Positions 21,001 to 31,965 of a stretch of DNA of 64,000 nt are shown here, in pieces. Every line of letters begins with the position of its first letter. Position 1 is the first letter of the stretch. Where the stretch lies: positions 30,839,044 through 30,903,043 of the forward strand of contig NC_134649.1 in the NCBI RefSeq assembly GCF_030463565.1, written 5' to 3'. The position numbers and the translations under genes are program-made. This stretch comes from Pelecanus crispus. Its lineage: Eukaryota > Chordata > Aves > Pelecaniformes > Pelecanidae. The notes beneath the pieces were generated by a model. The model saw only the letters and a list, made by a program, of their open reading frames with translations. It did not search any database and had not been told where the DNA came from.

Positions 21001-21769
21001 CACGCGAAACCGCTCCCGGTTGCAGCGTCGGGCCCAAAAGCCCTACAGCCGGCCCACAGGATGCCCTGAGAGCAGCCGCACAGCAGCAGCACCAAGTGCT
21101 GGGAGCAGCACCACCAGCCAGGCCGCGCTGGGGCTGGCCCACAGCTCCGCGGCACCCGACACCAGCAGCCGCAACGCTGCCAGCCAGCTGCCATCGGGGC
21201 CCTCCTGCGGCTCCCCAGCACCGCAGACCACCAGCCCCAGCGCTCGCAGCCAGGCGGCATCAGGGCCGTCCCACGGCTCCCTGGCACCAGAGACCAGCAG
21301 CCCCAGCAATGCGGCATCAGGGCCATCCCACGGCTCCCCAGTGCTTCAGGGCAGCAGCCGCTCCAGCCCACCTGGGCCCGACCGCACGCAAAACCGCTCC
21401 CGGTTGCAGCGTCGGGCCCAAAAGCCCTACAGCCGGCCCACGGGATGCCCTGAGAGCAGCCGCACAGCAGCACCCAGTGCTGGGAGCAGCACCGCCAGCC
21501 AGGCCGCGCTGGGGCCGTCCCACAGCTCCGCGGCACACGAGACCAGCAGCCCCAGCACCGCCAGCCAGCTGCCATCGGGGCCCTCCTTCGGCTCGCCAGC
21601 GCTCCAGAGCAGCAGCCGCTCCAGCCCCCCTGGGCCCGCGCGGATGCGAGAGCGCTCCCACTTGCAACGTCGGGCCCAAACTCCTTACAGCCGGCCCGAA
21701 CGCCGCCACGGGACCAGCCGTGCGCCGTCCCCGAGTGCTGGCCCTGATCCCCCTCCGCCGGCACAATAA
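18034..21769 (+). CDS. PHF7: PHF7-like PHD-finger protein, copy 3 (781 aa)
   Basis: Exons: 18034-18076, 18359-18450, 18544-18645, 18930-19054, 19137-19299, 19387-19493, 19716-19829, 19982-20100, 20289-21769. This is the first member of the 3-7 subgroup. It lacks the nine-base insert of copies 1-2 and has Trp at residue 330 where copies 1, 2, 8 and 9 have Arg. Base 20882 is A (Ser), shared only with copy 5. Exon 6 has T in GAATTCCC, a silent change shared with copies 5-9. All zinc ligands and splice sites are intact. The protein appears identical to that of copy 5. Confidence 0.85.
20621..21769 (+). repeat. Tail repeat units of copy 3
   Basis: Units start at 20621 (327 bases), 20948 (384 with insert), 21332 (258) and 21590 (terminal). 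Confidence 0.9.
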
Positions 21770-21770
21770 A
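21765..21770 (+). terminator. Poly(A) signal AATAAA overlapping the stop codon, copy 3
   Basis: The TAA stop is at 21767-21769 inside the hexamer. Confidence 0.75.
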
Positions 21771-23738
21771 GGTGGCCGTTAATGACTGCAGCGGGAGATG
21801 CCACGCGCATGTGTCGCCTTCCTCCTCCTCTCCCTTTCTCGAGGGGCAGCGTTAGCGGCTGGGCCCAGACGGTTGTCTTCTCCACTGACGGTTGGCAGCA
21901 CCTTCCCCAGACCTCCCTCCTTGCGGGCTGGCCTTGGCCGGCTCCCCAGCGCCATGGCCGTGTGCTTCGGGCCTCGCTGGCCCCGCAGCCTGCTCAGTTT
22001 CCCCGGGGGAAGTTCACACCCACGCCCGGGACCGGGGGTCTCTGCCCCCGCCCCCAGGAGGGTGGCCCGGCACGGCCCAGTCGGCGCCGCCACCCATCTC
22101 CTGCCAAAGTGGGCTGTGCCCGCCCACGCGCCATGGCCCTCGCGGCTCGCCCCCCCAAATCACGTGCCCCGGCGCCAGCGATTTTTGACACGCTTCAACT
22201 CTGTTTCCTTCTGGACAAGGCTATAACCGATTTCCTATCCTCTAAGTTGCCTAGCTTAGTGAGAATTGTGGCAAAGCGGCAAAGCTGCTTTTCTCTGAAC
22301 GTTAAGTTCAGTGTCACATCTGTATTTGTGACATGAAGATTGCTGTAGATTGTGTTGCTACAGGAGCCAAAAGGCATTCCCCGTTGCCCAGTTGCGGGCC
22401 TTGTTCCCCAACGTGATTGCTGCCGTACCAACTGAAGGCTTCCTTCTTGCAGTGTAAGCCAAGAAACCCTTTGTAATAGAGATTGCAAACACCCGGCAAG
22501 GACTTCACAGAGTTCAGGAGAGTCAGAGCAGTACCTGTTGCTGAGGGCTTGAGTCCTGTCATACGCCCTCGAGAGCAAAAAAATCACGTGTGCTCTACGG
22601 GAGGGTAACAAGGGGCCTGGGAAGTGTCAGTCGTCCAAAAGGATTTCCCTCCTGTTGGCGACCAGCAGCAAGTACCTTTCTAGTGCAGGCAGGAGAAGAG
22701 ATTTGGTTGCAGAGTGACTGCTGAACAGCTCCGTGGGAGCTGGCGCAGAGAGCGAGAAGGCTGAATCAAAGAATGACGGTGACCAAAGCACGAAGGAAAT
22801 CCCGTGGGGTGGCTGTCCAGATTTGAACAGCCCTCTGCTCTTCAGGCAAAGTACCGGCGCTCTTACGGTGCAAGCTGACTCCTTAAAGCAGGGAGCAGCT
22901 GTCCTCTCTGAGGAAGGCAGGGGAACCTGGGACACCTGATGGGCTCTTCTGCCAACAAAGAGGCAATGAGGAAGGAAAGGCGGTGCAGAGGGTCCAAAAG
23001 AGAACTCGGTGGCAGCACTTTGTCCTTCTGTTCTTGACTGCTGTGATTGGCAAGACGTGAGGTCTAGACATGGCCAGAACAGGTAGTGCTCTTCAGGGGG
23101 ACTGCGATGTGGAGCTCCGAGGCACTCCCGGGCAACGGAGCTCGAATGGAGCTGGCCAAAGAGCTGTGGCCACGCACAGCCTCGCTCTGAACGGAGGAGC
23201 TTGTTCCCTGGCACCGCTCACCTCTGCGTGCATCTAGCTAACGGAGATCTCTAATGCCCTGGCGTCGGCAGGCCGAGCAAAACCTCAGAAAGCCTGGTGA
23301 GGAGGAAGCCCTGAGCACCGGAGTTTGGCTTGGAAGGTGGCTGGTAGAAGCGGACGGCTGAGGACACTCCAAAAGCAGGAGCTGAGGGAGGCAGCCTGGG
23401 AAGAAGCCTCTAGTCACTCTCAGCAGCGTCAGCCAGCTCGTATTGTAGAAGGCCGCCTGGGGGTTTCAGGTGTCTATCTTGGTCCTGAAGGGCATTTTGG
23501 ACCTGGACTCTCCAATCCTGGATTTCGCATTCCTTTTTGCCTACGCTGGTTGCGCCTGAGACGCCGTCTGGCTTTTGTCCTGGTGCCGCAGGCGAATTAT
23601 TGAGAGAAGTCATCGTTGTGGGGTTAACTAAAAGGGTTTCATTAATGATTAAGCGACGATCAAATGCTCGTTGATCGATGGCTGAATGAAAATCAAATGG
23701 TAATCAAACGGTGATCAAGCAATAACTGAACGGCAATT
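21770..23738. other. Spacer between copies 3 and 4, no recognisable gene
   Basis: Same layout as 920-2888. It is the first spacer with the middle-subgroup bases, G in CAGCGCCATGG and T in ACCGATTT. Confidence 0.7.
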
Positions 23739-24000
23739 AGAATCATAGAATCATTGAGGTTGGAAAAGACCCTGAAGATCATCGAGCCCAACCGTTAACC
23801 TAACGCTACCGAGGCCACCACTAAACCATGTCCCTAAGCGCCGCGTCCACACGTCTTTGAGATACCTCCGGGGGTGCTGACTCAACCGCTTCCCTGGGCA
23901 GCCTGTTCTGACGCTTGACAACCCTCGGCCCATCGATCCAGCCTGTCCAGATCCCACTGCAGAGCCTTTCTACCCTCAAACAGACCAACACTCGCACCCA
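23739..24000 (-). mobile_element. CR1 LINE 3' fragment upstream of copy 4
   Basis: Same CR1 fragment. It carries T in CCTGTTCTGACGC (about 23909), shared only with the fragment before copy 5. Confidence 0.85.
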
Positions 24001-24999
24001 CCGCCTCCAAAGCTGCCCCACAGCCACGTGCGGCTTCCCACCCCACCAAGGAGAGGCTCACACTGACTCGGAAAGGCAGTTTATTGCCATGGGAAGAGGC
24101 CATTTCCGCCGTGACTCCCCAGCTTGCGGTCCCGCTGCTTTTTCTTCCGGAGGCAGCACGTCACCAAAGCGCTAAGGAGTTCAGGAGAAAGACGTTGGGC
24201 CACCTGCGACATTTAGGCGCCGTCCTGAGGTCCTGTGCTGTGCCCCGGCCACCCACCGCGTCCGAGCGGATGGGATGTGTGAGCCCTGCAGGCCAGGCTG
24301 CGAGGTCGCTGCCGTCCCCTGTGCCGGGGAGCCCAGAACCGGAGGCAGTCCTGCAGAGGCAGCCTTACCGGTGCCGCGCAGAGAGGAAGGATCGCCTTCC
24401 GCGAGCTGCTGGCAGCGCTCCCCGTGCCGGGGGCAGGAGCAGAGATTTCCCTTGGCCAGGGCTGGAGCCCTGGAGTCGCACTGCCCAAACAGCACCTTTC
24501 GGCCAACAGTGCCGCCCTCGACGGCTGCCCCGGGGGACCCGGCGTTTGACTCCGCACTTGCTGCAGGAGCAGCCGCCCCGGTTACGTGGGTGCCGAGGGC
24601 TCGGGCCCCCACCTCGGCACTTCACACCCACCCCTGTGAGGCGGGGGCCGTGTCACAATGGGTGGCAGGTGGCCAAGGGCGGTGGAGATGTCACAGCGGC
24701 CACTGTGACCCGCGGGGGCAAGCCCACAGAAAGCAACGCCGGGCTCGGGCCGTGCGTCAGTGCGACCTGGTGAGGTGAGGAGAGGGCAGGGCAGGGACGG
24801 GGCTCGCGCGGGGCTGCCGAGGGAGGAGGGGAGCCCCACGCCTCGGGGCTCTGGGCCTGTGCTGCCAGCTCGCCCGCGTCTCGCTTCTCCCTCACCCGCC
24901 ATCCTGCTTCTCCCTCAGAGTCAGCAGAGGAGCATCCGGAGGAGACCCCCAGCGCCGCTGGGACAGGATCTCTCCAAACGCTCACCGTTGACGTGCGCC
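24001..24999 (+). promoter_or_regulatory. CpG-rich 5' flank and leader of copy 4
   Basis: The leader exon runs 24919-24999 and has A at 24968 where most copies have G; copies 5 and 7 share it. Palindrome arms lie at 24690-24696 and 24703-24709. Confidence 0.5.
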
Positions 25000-27900
25000 A
25001 TGTCTGCAAGGAAGCGGAAGGCCCCCGACTCGATGGAGCAGGGTGAGAGCAACGTATCCCTCCCGCAGCCTGGCAGAGGGGTTGCCGGCGCGGTCAGCGT
25101 GGGGCCGAGAGCAGCGGCAGGGGGAGGCAGGAGCTCCCCAACCGTGGGCACCTGCTGGGACACGCGTGCCTGCAATGCCCCCTTCCTCTCCAAGGCCTCC
25201 AGCCCTGCCCATCAGCCAGCTAGGCAGGGACACAGGAGGCCCTTGCGGGCAATCCCTCAGGGACGCTTGCCCCGGCCCCGCAGAGCTGCTCATCCCCGGT
25301 GCCATTTGCTCTCTCCCCCCGCAGCATGCATGCTGTGTCGCCGGGCAGAGGCTGACCCGGATGTCTGTGGGTGCATGCTGGAGAAGCAAGGACTCTGTGC
25401 CCATGTGTTTTGCCTGGTGAGTTCCTCCGGGGCTCCCTCCAGCTTTGCGACAGGCACTCCCTGCCACGCTCTCCTTCCTCATCAGCTCCTCGTCCGTTCT
25501 CTTCTGCAGTTTTTTGCCAGCGAGCTGTTTCAGCAATGGGGCAAGGAAGTAGGACTCATGGGATTTCTCCCTGAGGATATTCGACAGACAGTCGAGCGGG
25601 CAGCACAGAAGGTGAGGCCCTGACAAGAACAGGGAGATTGGAGCCGGGAGAGGTTGGCGGGAGCCCAGCCCAGCCCCCAGGAAAGAAACCCCAGCCCTTG
25701 CAACCAGCTCTGGGACAAAAGTCTCGCTCCCAGCAGCTCCACAGAGGGAGGCTCCAGCACAGGAGCCTCGTCCGCCAGGCAGATCTGCGCGGTGTGACCC
25801 AGCAGCGGCCGCATCCTGCGCCCTGCCCGGAGGCGTGGGGCTGCCTGTGGGGGCGCCGAGGCTGCCGCTGATGGGGGCTGCTGTGCTCTTTCCAGCACTG
25901 CTTCGTCTGTGGCGAGAGCGGGGCCACCATCGCCTGCCAGGAGACGGGCTGCGACCGCAGCTTCCATCTCCCCTGTGCCGTGGAGGGTGGATGCGTCACC
26001 CAGTTCTTTCCTCAGTACAGGTACCTCCTCTCCCCTCCTCGCCGCCGGCGGGGAAGGACCCGGCACTTCTCACCTCGCCCGTCCCTTTCCCCTTCCCCCC
26101 AGGTCCTTCTGCTGGGAGCACCGCCCAGAGCAGGCAGTGGGGGCGGCTCCGGAGGAGAACACCACCTGCCTCATCTGCCTGGACCTTGTGGAGGACAGAA
26201 CGTCCTACGGCACCATGGTGTGCCCAGCGTGCCAACACGCCTGGTTCCACAGGGGCTGCATCCAGGTAGGAGCCGCTCCCTCGCCCCCAGGGCACGGCGG
26301 GCACTCAGCAGCACCAGGGCCTCAACTCGTGCTCCTTATGGTACTCCTGCAGGGACAGGCTGTGAGCGCTGGCTTCTCTTGCTTCCGGTGCCCCCTCTGT
26401 AGGGATAAGGATCTCTTCCTCTCGGAAATGCTCGTCATGGGGATCCGAATCCCCTTCAGGTTGGTGTCCTTGTGCTCGGCTCACGAGGCAGGAGGGTGCG
26501 AGCGCTGTGCCCTGCCAGGGCCTGCCCCTGCAGCCCTGGCCCTCCGCTCTCCCGTGAGTCTGGGCTTCCGCTTCACGGAGGAGTTGGAAACAGGGCAGCG
26601 GGGGGAAGAGCAGGGATGCCCTGCATCTGCCTTATGCCCTGCCGGGCAGCAGGGGCTCCTCACTTCTCCTTTCTCCATCAGACTGCCATCATGGGAGAAC
26701 AGCCGTGCATACGCAGCACTAAATGAGAGGCACAGGCGCTGCGATGCCCGTGAGTGCCTTTGCCCAGGAGGCAGGGAGCAGGCAGAGGAAGAGGGGTGAG
26801 TTGCCAAAGCTGCACCCCGCGGCTCTGCACGGGATCTCTGTCTGGCCAAGGGCTCGAAGCGGCAGGACGAAGAACAAGAGCTCTGCCGGACAAGCCCGTG
26901 CTGCCGTCACTTTGTCCTCACAGCCATGAACCCGTGTGCTTCCCCAGGCCCTGGCAACTGCTCCTGTGCTGCTCCTGCGCTGCCGAGGGCACCCACAGAC
27001 GCTGCTCCTACTGGAGGAACAGCACGGCCAGCTGGGAGTGCGACAGCTGTGCTGGCCTGGGCACCGGTAAGAGGCAAAGCAGCCGCGTGCCCCTGGGCTG
27101 GGGCCAGGGCCCAGGCGAGTCCTGGCCGCGGGTGCCCAGGGAGGGCTTGGCAGAGCCTCTCTGCTCCAGGAGGGCTGGGGGCACCGCTCTGGCACCTATC
27201 CTGCCCCGGGCCTGGGGGGCCGTGCCCTTGACCTTCCTGCTTCTCCCCTTACAGCCTCCGGTCACAGCTCGGAGCTCACCGGCCCCAGCACTGCCAGCCA
27301 GTCAGGATCGAGGCCATCCCACAGCTCCCCGGCACCCGAGACCAGCAGCCCCGGCACCACCAGCCAGGCGGCATCATGGCAGTCTCTTGGATCTCCGGCT
27401 CCGGAGGCCAGCAGCCCCAGCACCACCAGCCAGGCAGCATCGGGGCCATCCCAATGCTCCCTGGCCCCCGAGACCAGCAGCCCCAGCACTGGCAGCCAGG
27501 TGGCATCAGGGCCATCCCACGGCTCCCTAGCAACGGAGACCAGCAGCCCCAGCACTGGTAGCCTGGCGGCATTGGGGCCATCCCATGGCTCCCCAGTGCT
27601 TCAGGGCAGCAGCCGCTCCCGCCCACCTGGGCCCGACCGCACGCGAAACCGCTCCCGGTTGCAGCGTCGGGCCCAAAAGCCCTACAGCCGGCCCACAGGA
27701 TGCCCTGAGAGCAGCCGCACATCAGCAGCACCCAGTGCTGGGAGCAGCACCGCCAGCCAGGCCGCGCTGGGGCCGGCCCACAGCTCCGCGGCACCCGACA
27801 CCAGCAGCCGCAACGCTGCCAGCCAGCTGCCATCGGGGTCCTCCTGCGGCTCCCCAGCACTGCAGACCACCAGCTGCAGCGCTCGCAGCCAGGCGGCATC

Positions 27901-28735
27901 AGGGCCGTCCCACGGCTCCCCTGTGCTTCAGGGCAGCAGCCGCTCCCGCCCACCTGGGCCTGACCGCACGCGAAACCGCTCCCGGTTGCAGCGTCGGGCC
28001 CAAAAGCCCTACAGCCGGCCCACAGGATGCCCTGAGAGCAGCCGCACAGCAGCAGCACCAAGTGCTGGGAGCAGCACCACCAGCCAGGCCGCGCTGGGGC
28101 TGGCCCACAGCTCCGCGGCACCCGACACCAGCAGCCGCAACGCTGCCAGCCAGCTGCCATCGGGGCCCTCCTGCGGCTCCCCAGCACCGCAGACCACCAG
28201 CCCCAGCGCTCGCAGCCAGGCGGCATCAGGGCCGTCCCACGGCTCCCTGGCACCAGAGACCAGCAGCCCCAGCAATGCGGCATCAGGGCCATCCCACGGC
28301 TCCCCAGTGCTTCAGGGCAGCAGCCGCTCCAGCCCACCTGGGCCCGACCGCACGCAAAACCGCTCCCGGTTGCAGCGTCGGGCCCAAAAGCCCTACAGCC
28401 GGCCCACGGGATGCCCTGAGAGCAGCCGCACAGCAGCACCCAGTGCTGGGAGCAGCACCGCCAGCCAGGCCGCGCTGGGGCCGTCCCACAGCTCCGCGGC
28501 ACACGAGACCAGCAGCCCCAGCACCGCCAGCCAGCTGCCATCGGGGCCCTCCTTCGGCTCGCCAGCGCTCCAGAGCAGCAGCCGCTCCAGCCCCCCTGGG
28601 CCCGCGCGGATGCGAGAGCGCTCCCACTTGCAACGTCGGGCCCAAACTCCTTACAGCCGGCCCGAACGCCGCCACGGGACCAGCCGTGCGCCGTCCCCGA
28701 GTGCTGGCCCTGATCCCCCTCCGCCGGCACAATAA
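25000..28735 (+). CDS. PHF7: PHF7-like PHD-finger protein, copy 4 (781 aa)
   Basis: Exons: 25000-25042, 25325-25416, 25510-25611, 25896-26020, 26103-26265, 26353-26459, 26682-26795, 26948-27066, 27255-28735. It belongs to the 3-7 subgroup (Trp330), but exon 6 has the C allele of copies 1-2 (GAATCCCC) and base 27848 is G (Gly). That combination fits gene conversion better than simple descent. The encoded protein appears identical to that of copy 7. Core ligands and splice sites are intact. Confidence 0.85.
27587..28735 (+). repeat. Tail repeat units of copy 4
   Basis: Units start at 27587, 27914, 28298 and 28556, spaced as in copy 3. Confidence 0.9.
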
Positions 28736-28736
28736 A
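28731..28736 (+). terminator. Poly(A) signal AATAAA overlapping the stop codon, copy 4
   Basis: The TAA stop is at 28733-28735 inside the hexamer. Confidence 0.75.
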
Positions 28737-30704
28737 GGTGGCCGTTAATGACTGCAGCGGGAGATGCCACGCGCATGTGTCGCCTTCCTCCTCCTCTCCC
28801 TTTCTCGAGGGGCAGCGTTAGCGGCTGGGCCCAGACGGTTGTCTTCTCCACTGACGGTTGGCAGCACCTTCCCCAGACCTCCCTCCTTGCGGGCTGGCCT
28901 TGGCCGGCTCCCCAGCGCCATGGCCGTGTGCTTCGGGCCTCGCTGGCCCCGCAGCCTGCTCAGTTTCCCCGGGGGAAGTTCACACCCACGCCCGGGACCG
29001 GGGGTCTCTGCCCCCGCCCCCAGGAGGGTGGCCCGGCACGGCCCAGTCGGCGCCGCCACCCATCTCCTGCCAAAGTGGGCTGTGCCCGCCCACGCGCCAT
29101 GGCCCTCGCGGCTCGCCCCCCCAAATCACGTGCCCCGGCGCCAGCGATTTTTGACACGCTTCAACTCTGTTTCCTTCTGGACAAGGCTATAACCGATTTC
29201 CTATCCTCTAAGTTGCCTAGCTTAGTGAGAATTGTGGCAAAGCGGCAAAGCTGCTTTTCTCTGAACGTTAAGTTCAGTGTCACATCTGTATTTGTGACAT
29301 GAAGATTGCTGTAGATTGTGTTGCTACAGGAGCCAAAAGGCATTCCCCGTTGCCCAGTTGCGGGCCTTGTTCCCCAACGTGATTGCTGCCGTACCAACTG
29401 AAGGCTTCCTTCTTGCAGTGTAAGCCAAGAAACCCTTTGTAATAGAGATTGCAAACACCCGGCAAGGACTTCACAGAGTTCAGGAGAGTCAGAGCAGTAC
29501 CTGTTGCTGAGGGCTTGAGTCCTGTCATACGCCCTCGAGAGCAAAAAAATCACGTGTGCTCTACGGGAGGGTAACAAGGGGCCTGGGAAGTGTCAGTCGT
29601 CCAAAAGGATTTCCCTCCTGTTGGCGACCAGCAGCAAGTACCTTTCTAGTGCAGGCAGGAGAAGAGATTTGGTTGCAGAGTGACTGCTGAACAGCTCCGT
29701 GGGAGCTGGCGCAGAGAGCGAGAAGGCTGAATCAAAGAATGACGGTGACCAAAGCACGAAGGAAATCCCGTGGGGTGGCTGTCCAGATTTGAACAGCCCT
29801 CTGCTCTTCAGGCAAAGTACCGGCGCTCTTACGGTGCAAGCTGACTCCTTAAAGCAGGGAGCAGCTGTCCTCTCTGAGGAAGGCAGGGGAACCTGGGACA
29901 CCTGATGGGCTCTTCTGCCAACAAAGAGGCAATGAGGAAGGAAAGGCGGTGCAGAGGGTCCAAAAGAGAACTCGGTGGCAGCACTTTGTCCTTCTGTTCT
30001 TGACTGCTGTGATTGGCAAGACGTGAGGTCTAGACATGGCCAGAACAGGTAGTGCTCTTCAGGGGGACTGCGATGTGGAGCTCCGAGGCACTCCCGGGCA
30101 ACGGAGCTCGAATGGAGCTGGCCAAAGAGCTGTGGCCACGCACAGCCTCGCTCTGAACGGAGGAGCTTGTTCCCTGGCACCGCTCACCTCTGCGTGCATC
30201 TAGCTAACGGAGATCTCTAATGCCCTGGCGTCGGCAGGCCGAGCAAAACCTCAGAAAGCCTGGTGAGGAGGAAGCCCTGAGCACCGGAGTTTGGCTTGGA
30301 AGGTGGCTGGTAGAAGCGGACGGCTGAGGACACTCCAAAAGCAGGAGCTGAGGGAGGCAGCCTGGGAAGAAGCCTCTAGTCACTCTCAGCAGCGTCAGCC
30401 AGCTCGTATTGTAGAAGGCCGCCTGGGGGTTTCAGGTGTCTATCTTGGTCCTGAAGGGCATTTTGGACCTGGACTCTCCAATCCTGGATTTCGCATTCCT
30501 TTTTGCCTACGCTGGTTGCGCCTGAGACGCCGTCTGGCTTTTGTCCTGGTGCCGCAGGCGAATTATTGAGAGAAGTCATCGTTGTGGGGTTAACTAAAAG
30601 GGTTTCATTAATGATTAAGCGACGATCAAATGCTCGTTGATCGATGGCTGAATGAAAATCAAATGGTAATCAAACGGTGATCAAGCAATAACTGAACGGC
30701 AATT
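28736..30704. other. Spacer between copies 4 and 5, no recognisable gene
   Basis: Same layout as 920-2888, with middle-subgroup bases; no gene seen. Confidence 0.7.
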
Positions 30705-30966
30705 AGAATCATAGAATCATTGAGGTTGGAAAAGACCCTGAAGATCATCGAGCCCAACCGTTAACCTAACGCTACCGAGGCCACCACTAAACCATGTCCC
30801 TAAGCGCCGCGTCCACACGTCTTTGAGATACCTCCGGGGGTGCTGACTCAACCGCTTCCCTGGGCAGCCTGTTCTGACGCTTGACAACCCTCGGCCCATC
30901 GATCCAGCCTGTCCAGATCCCACTGCAGAGCCTTTCTACCCTCAAACAGACCAACACTCGCACCCA
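30705..30966 (-). mobile_element. CR1 LINE 3' fragment upstream of copy 5
   Basis: Same CR1 fragment, with the T variant (about 30875) shared with the one before copy 4. Confidence 0.85.
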
Positions 30967-31965
30967 CCGCCTCCAAAGCTGCCCCACAGCCACGTGCGGC
31001 TTCCCACCCCACCAAGGAGAGGCTCACACTGACTCGGAAAGGCAGTTTATTGCCATGGGAAGAGGCCATTTCCGCCGTGACTCCCCAGCTTGCGGTCCCG
31101 CTGCTTTTTCTTCCGGAGGCAGCACGTCACCAAAGCGCTAAGGAGTTCAGGAGAAAGACGTTGGGCCACCTGCGACATTTAGGCGCCGTCCTGAGGTCCT
31201 GTGCTGTGCCCCGGCCACCCACCGCGTCCGAGCGGATGGGATGTGTGAGCCCTGCAGGCCAGGCTGCGAGGTCGCTGCCGTCCCCTGTGCCGGGGAGCCC
31301 AGAACCGGAGGCAGTCCTGCAGAGGCAGCCTTACCGGTGCCGCGCAGAGAGGAAGGATCGCCTTCCGCGAGCTGCTGGCAGCGCTCCCCGTGCCGGGGGC
31401 AGGAGCAGAGATTTCCCTTGGCCAGGGCTGGAGCCCTGGAGTCGCACTGCCCAAACAGCACCTTTCGGCCAACAGTGCCGCCCTCGACGGCTGCCCCGGG
31501 GGACCCGGCGTTTGACTCCGCACTTGCTGCAGGAGCAGCCGCCCCGGTTACGTGGGTGCCGAGGGCTCGGGCCCCCACCTCGGCACTTCACACCCACCCC
31601 TGTGAGGCGGGGGCCGTGTCACAATGGGTGGCAGGTGGCCAAGGGCGGTGGAGATGTCACAGCGGCCACTGTGACCCGCGGGGGCAAGCCCACAGAAAGC
31701 AACGCCGGGCTCGGGCCGTGCGTCAGTGCGACCTGGTGAGGTGAGGAGAGGGCAGGGCAGGGACGGGGCTCGCGCGGGGCTGCCGAGGGAGGAGGGGAGC
31801 CCCACGCCTCGGGGCTCTGGGCCTGTGCTGCCAGCTCGCCCGCGTCTCGCTTCTCCCTCACCCGCCATCCTGCTTCTCCCTCAGAGTCAGCAGAGGAGCA
31901 TCCGGAGGAGACCCCCAGCGCCGCTGGGACAGGATCTCTCCAAACGCTCACCGTTGACGTGCGCC
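30967..31965 (+). promoter_or_regulatory. CpG-rich 5' flank and leader of copy 5
   Basis: The leader exon runs 31885-31965 with A at 31934. Palindrome arms lie at 31656-31662 and 31669-31675. Confidence 0.5.
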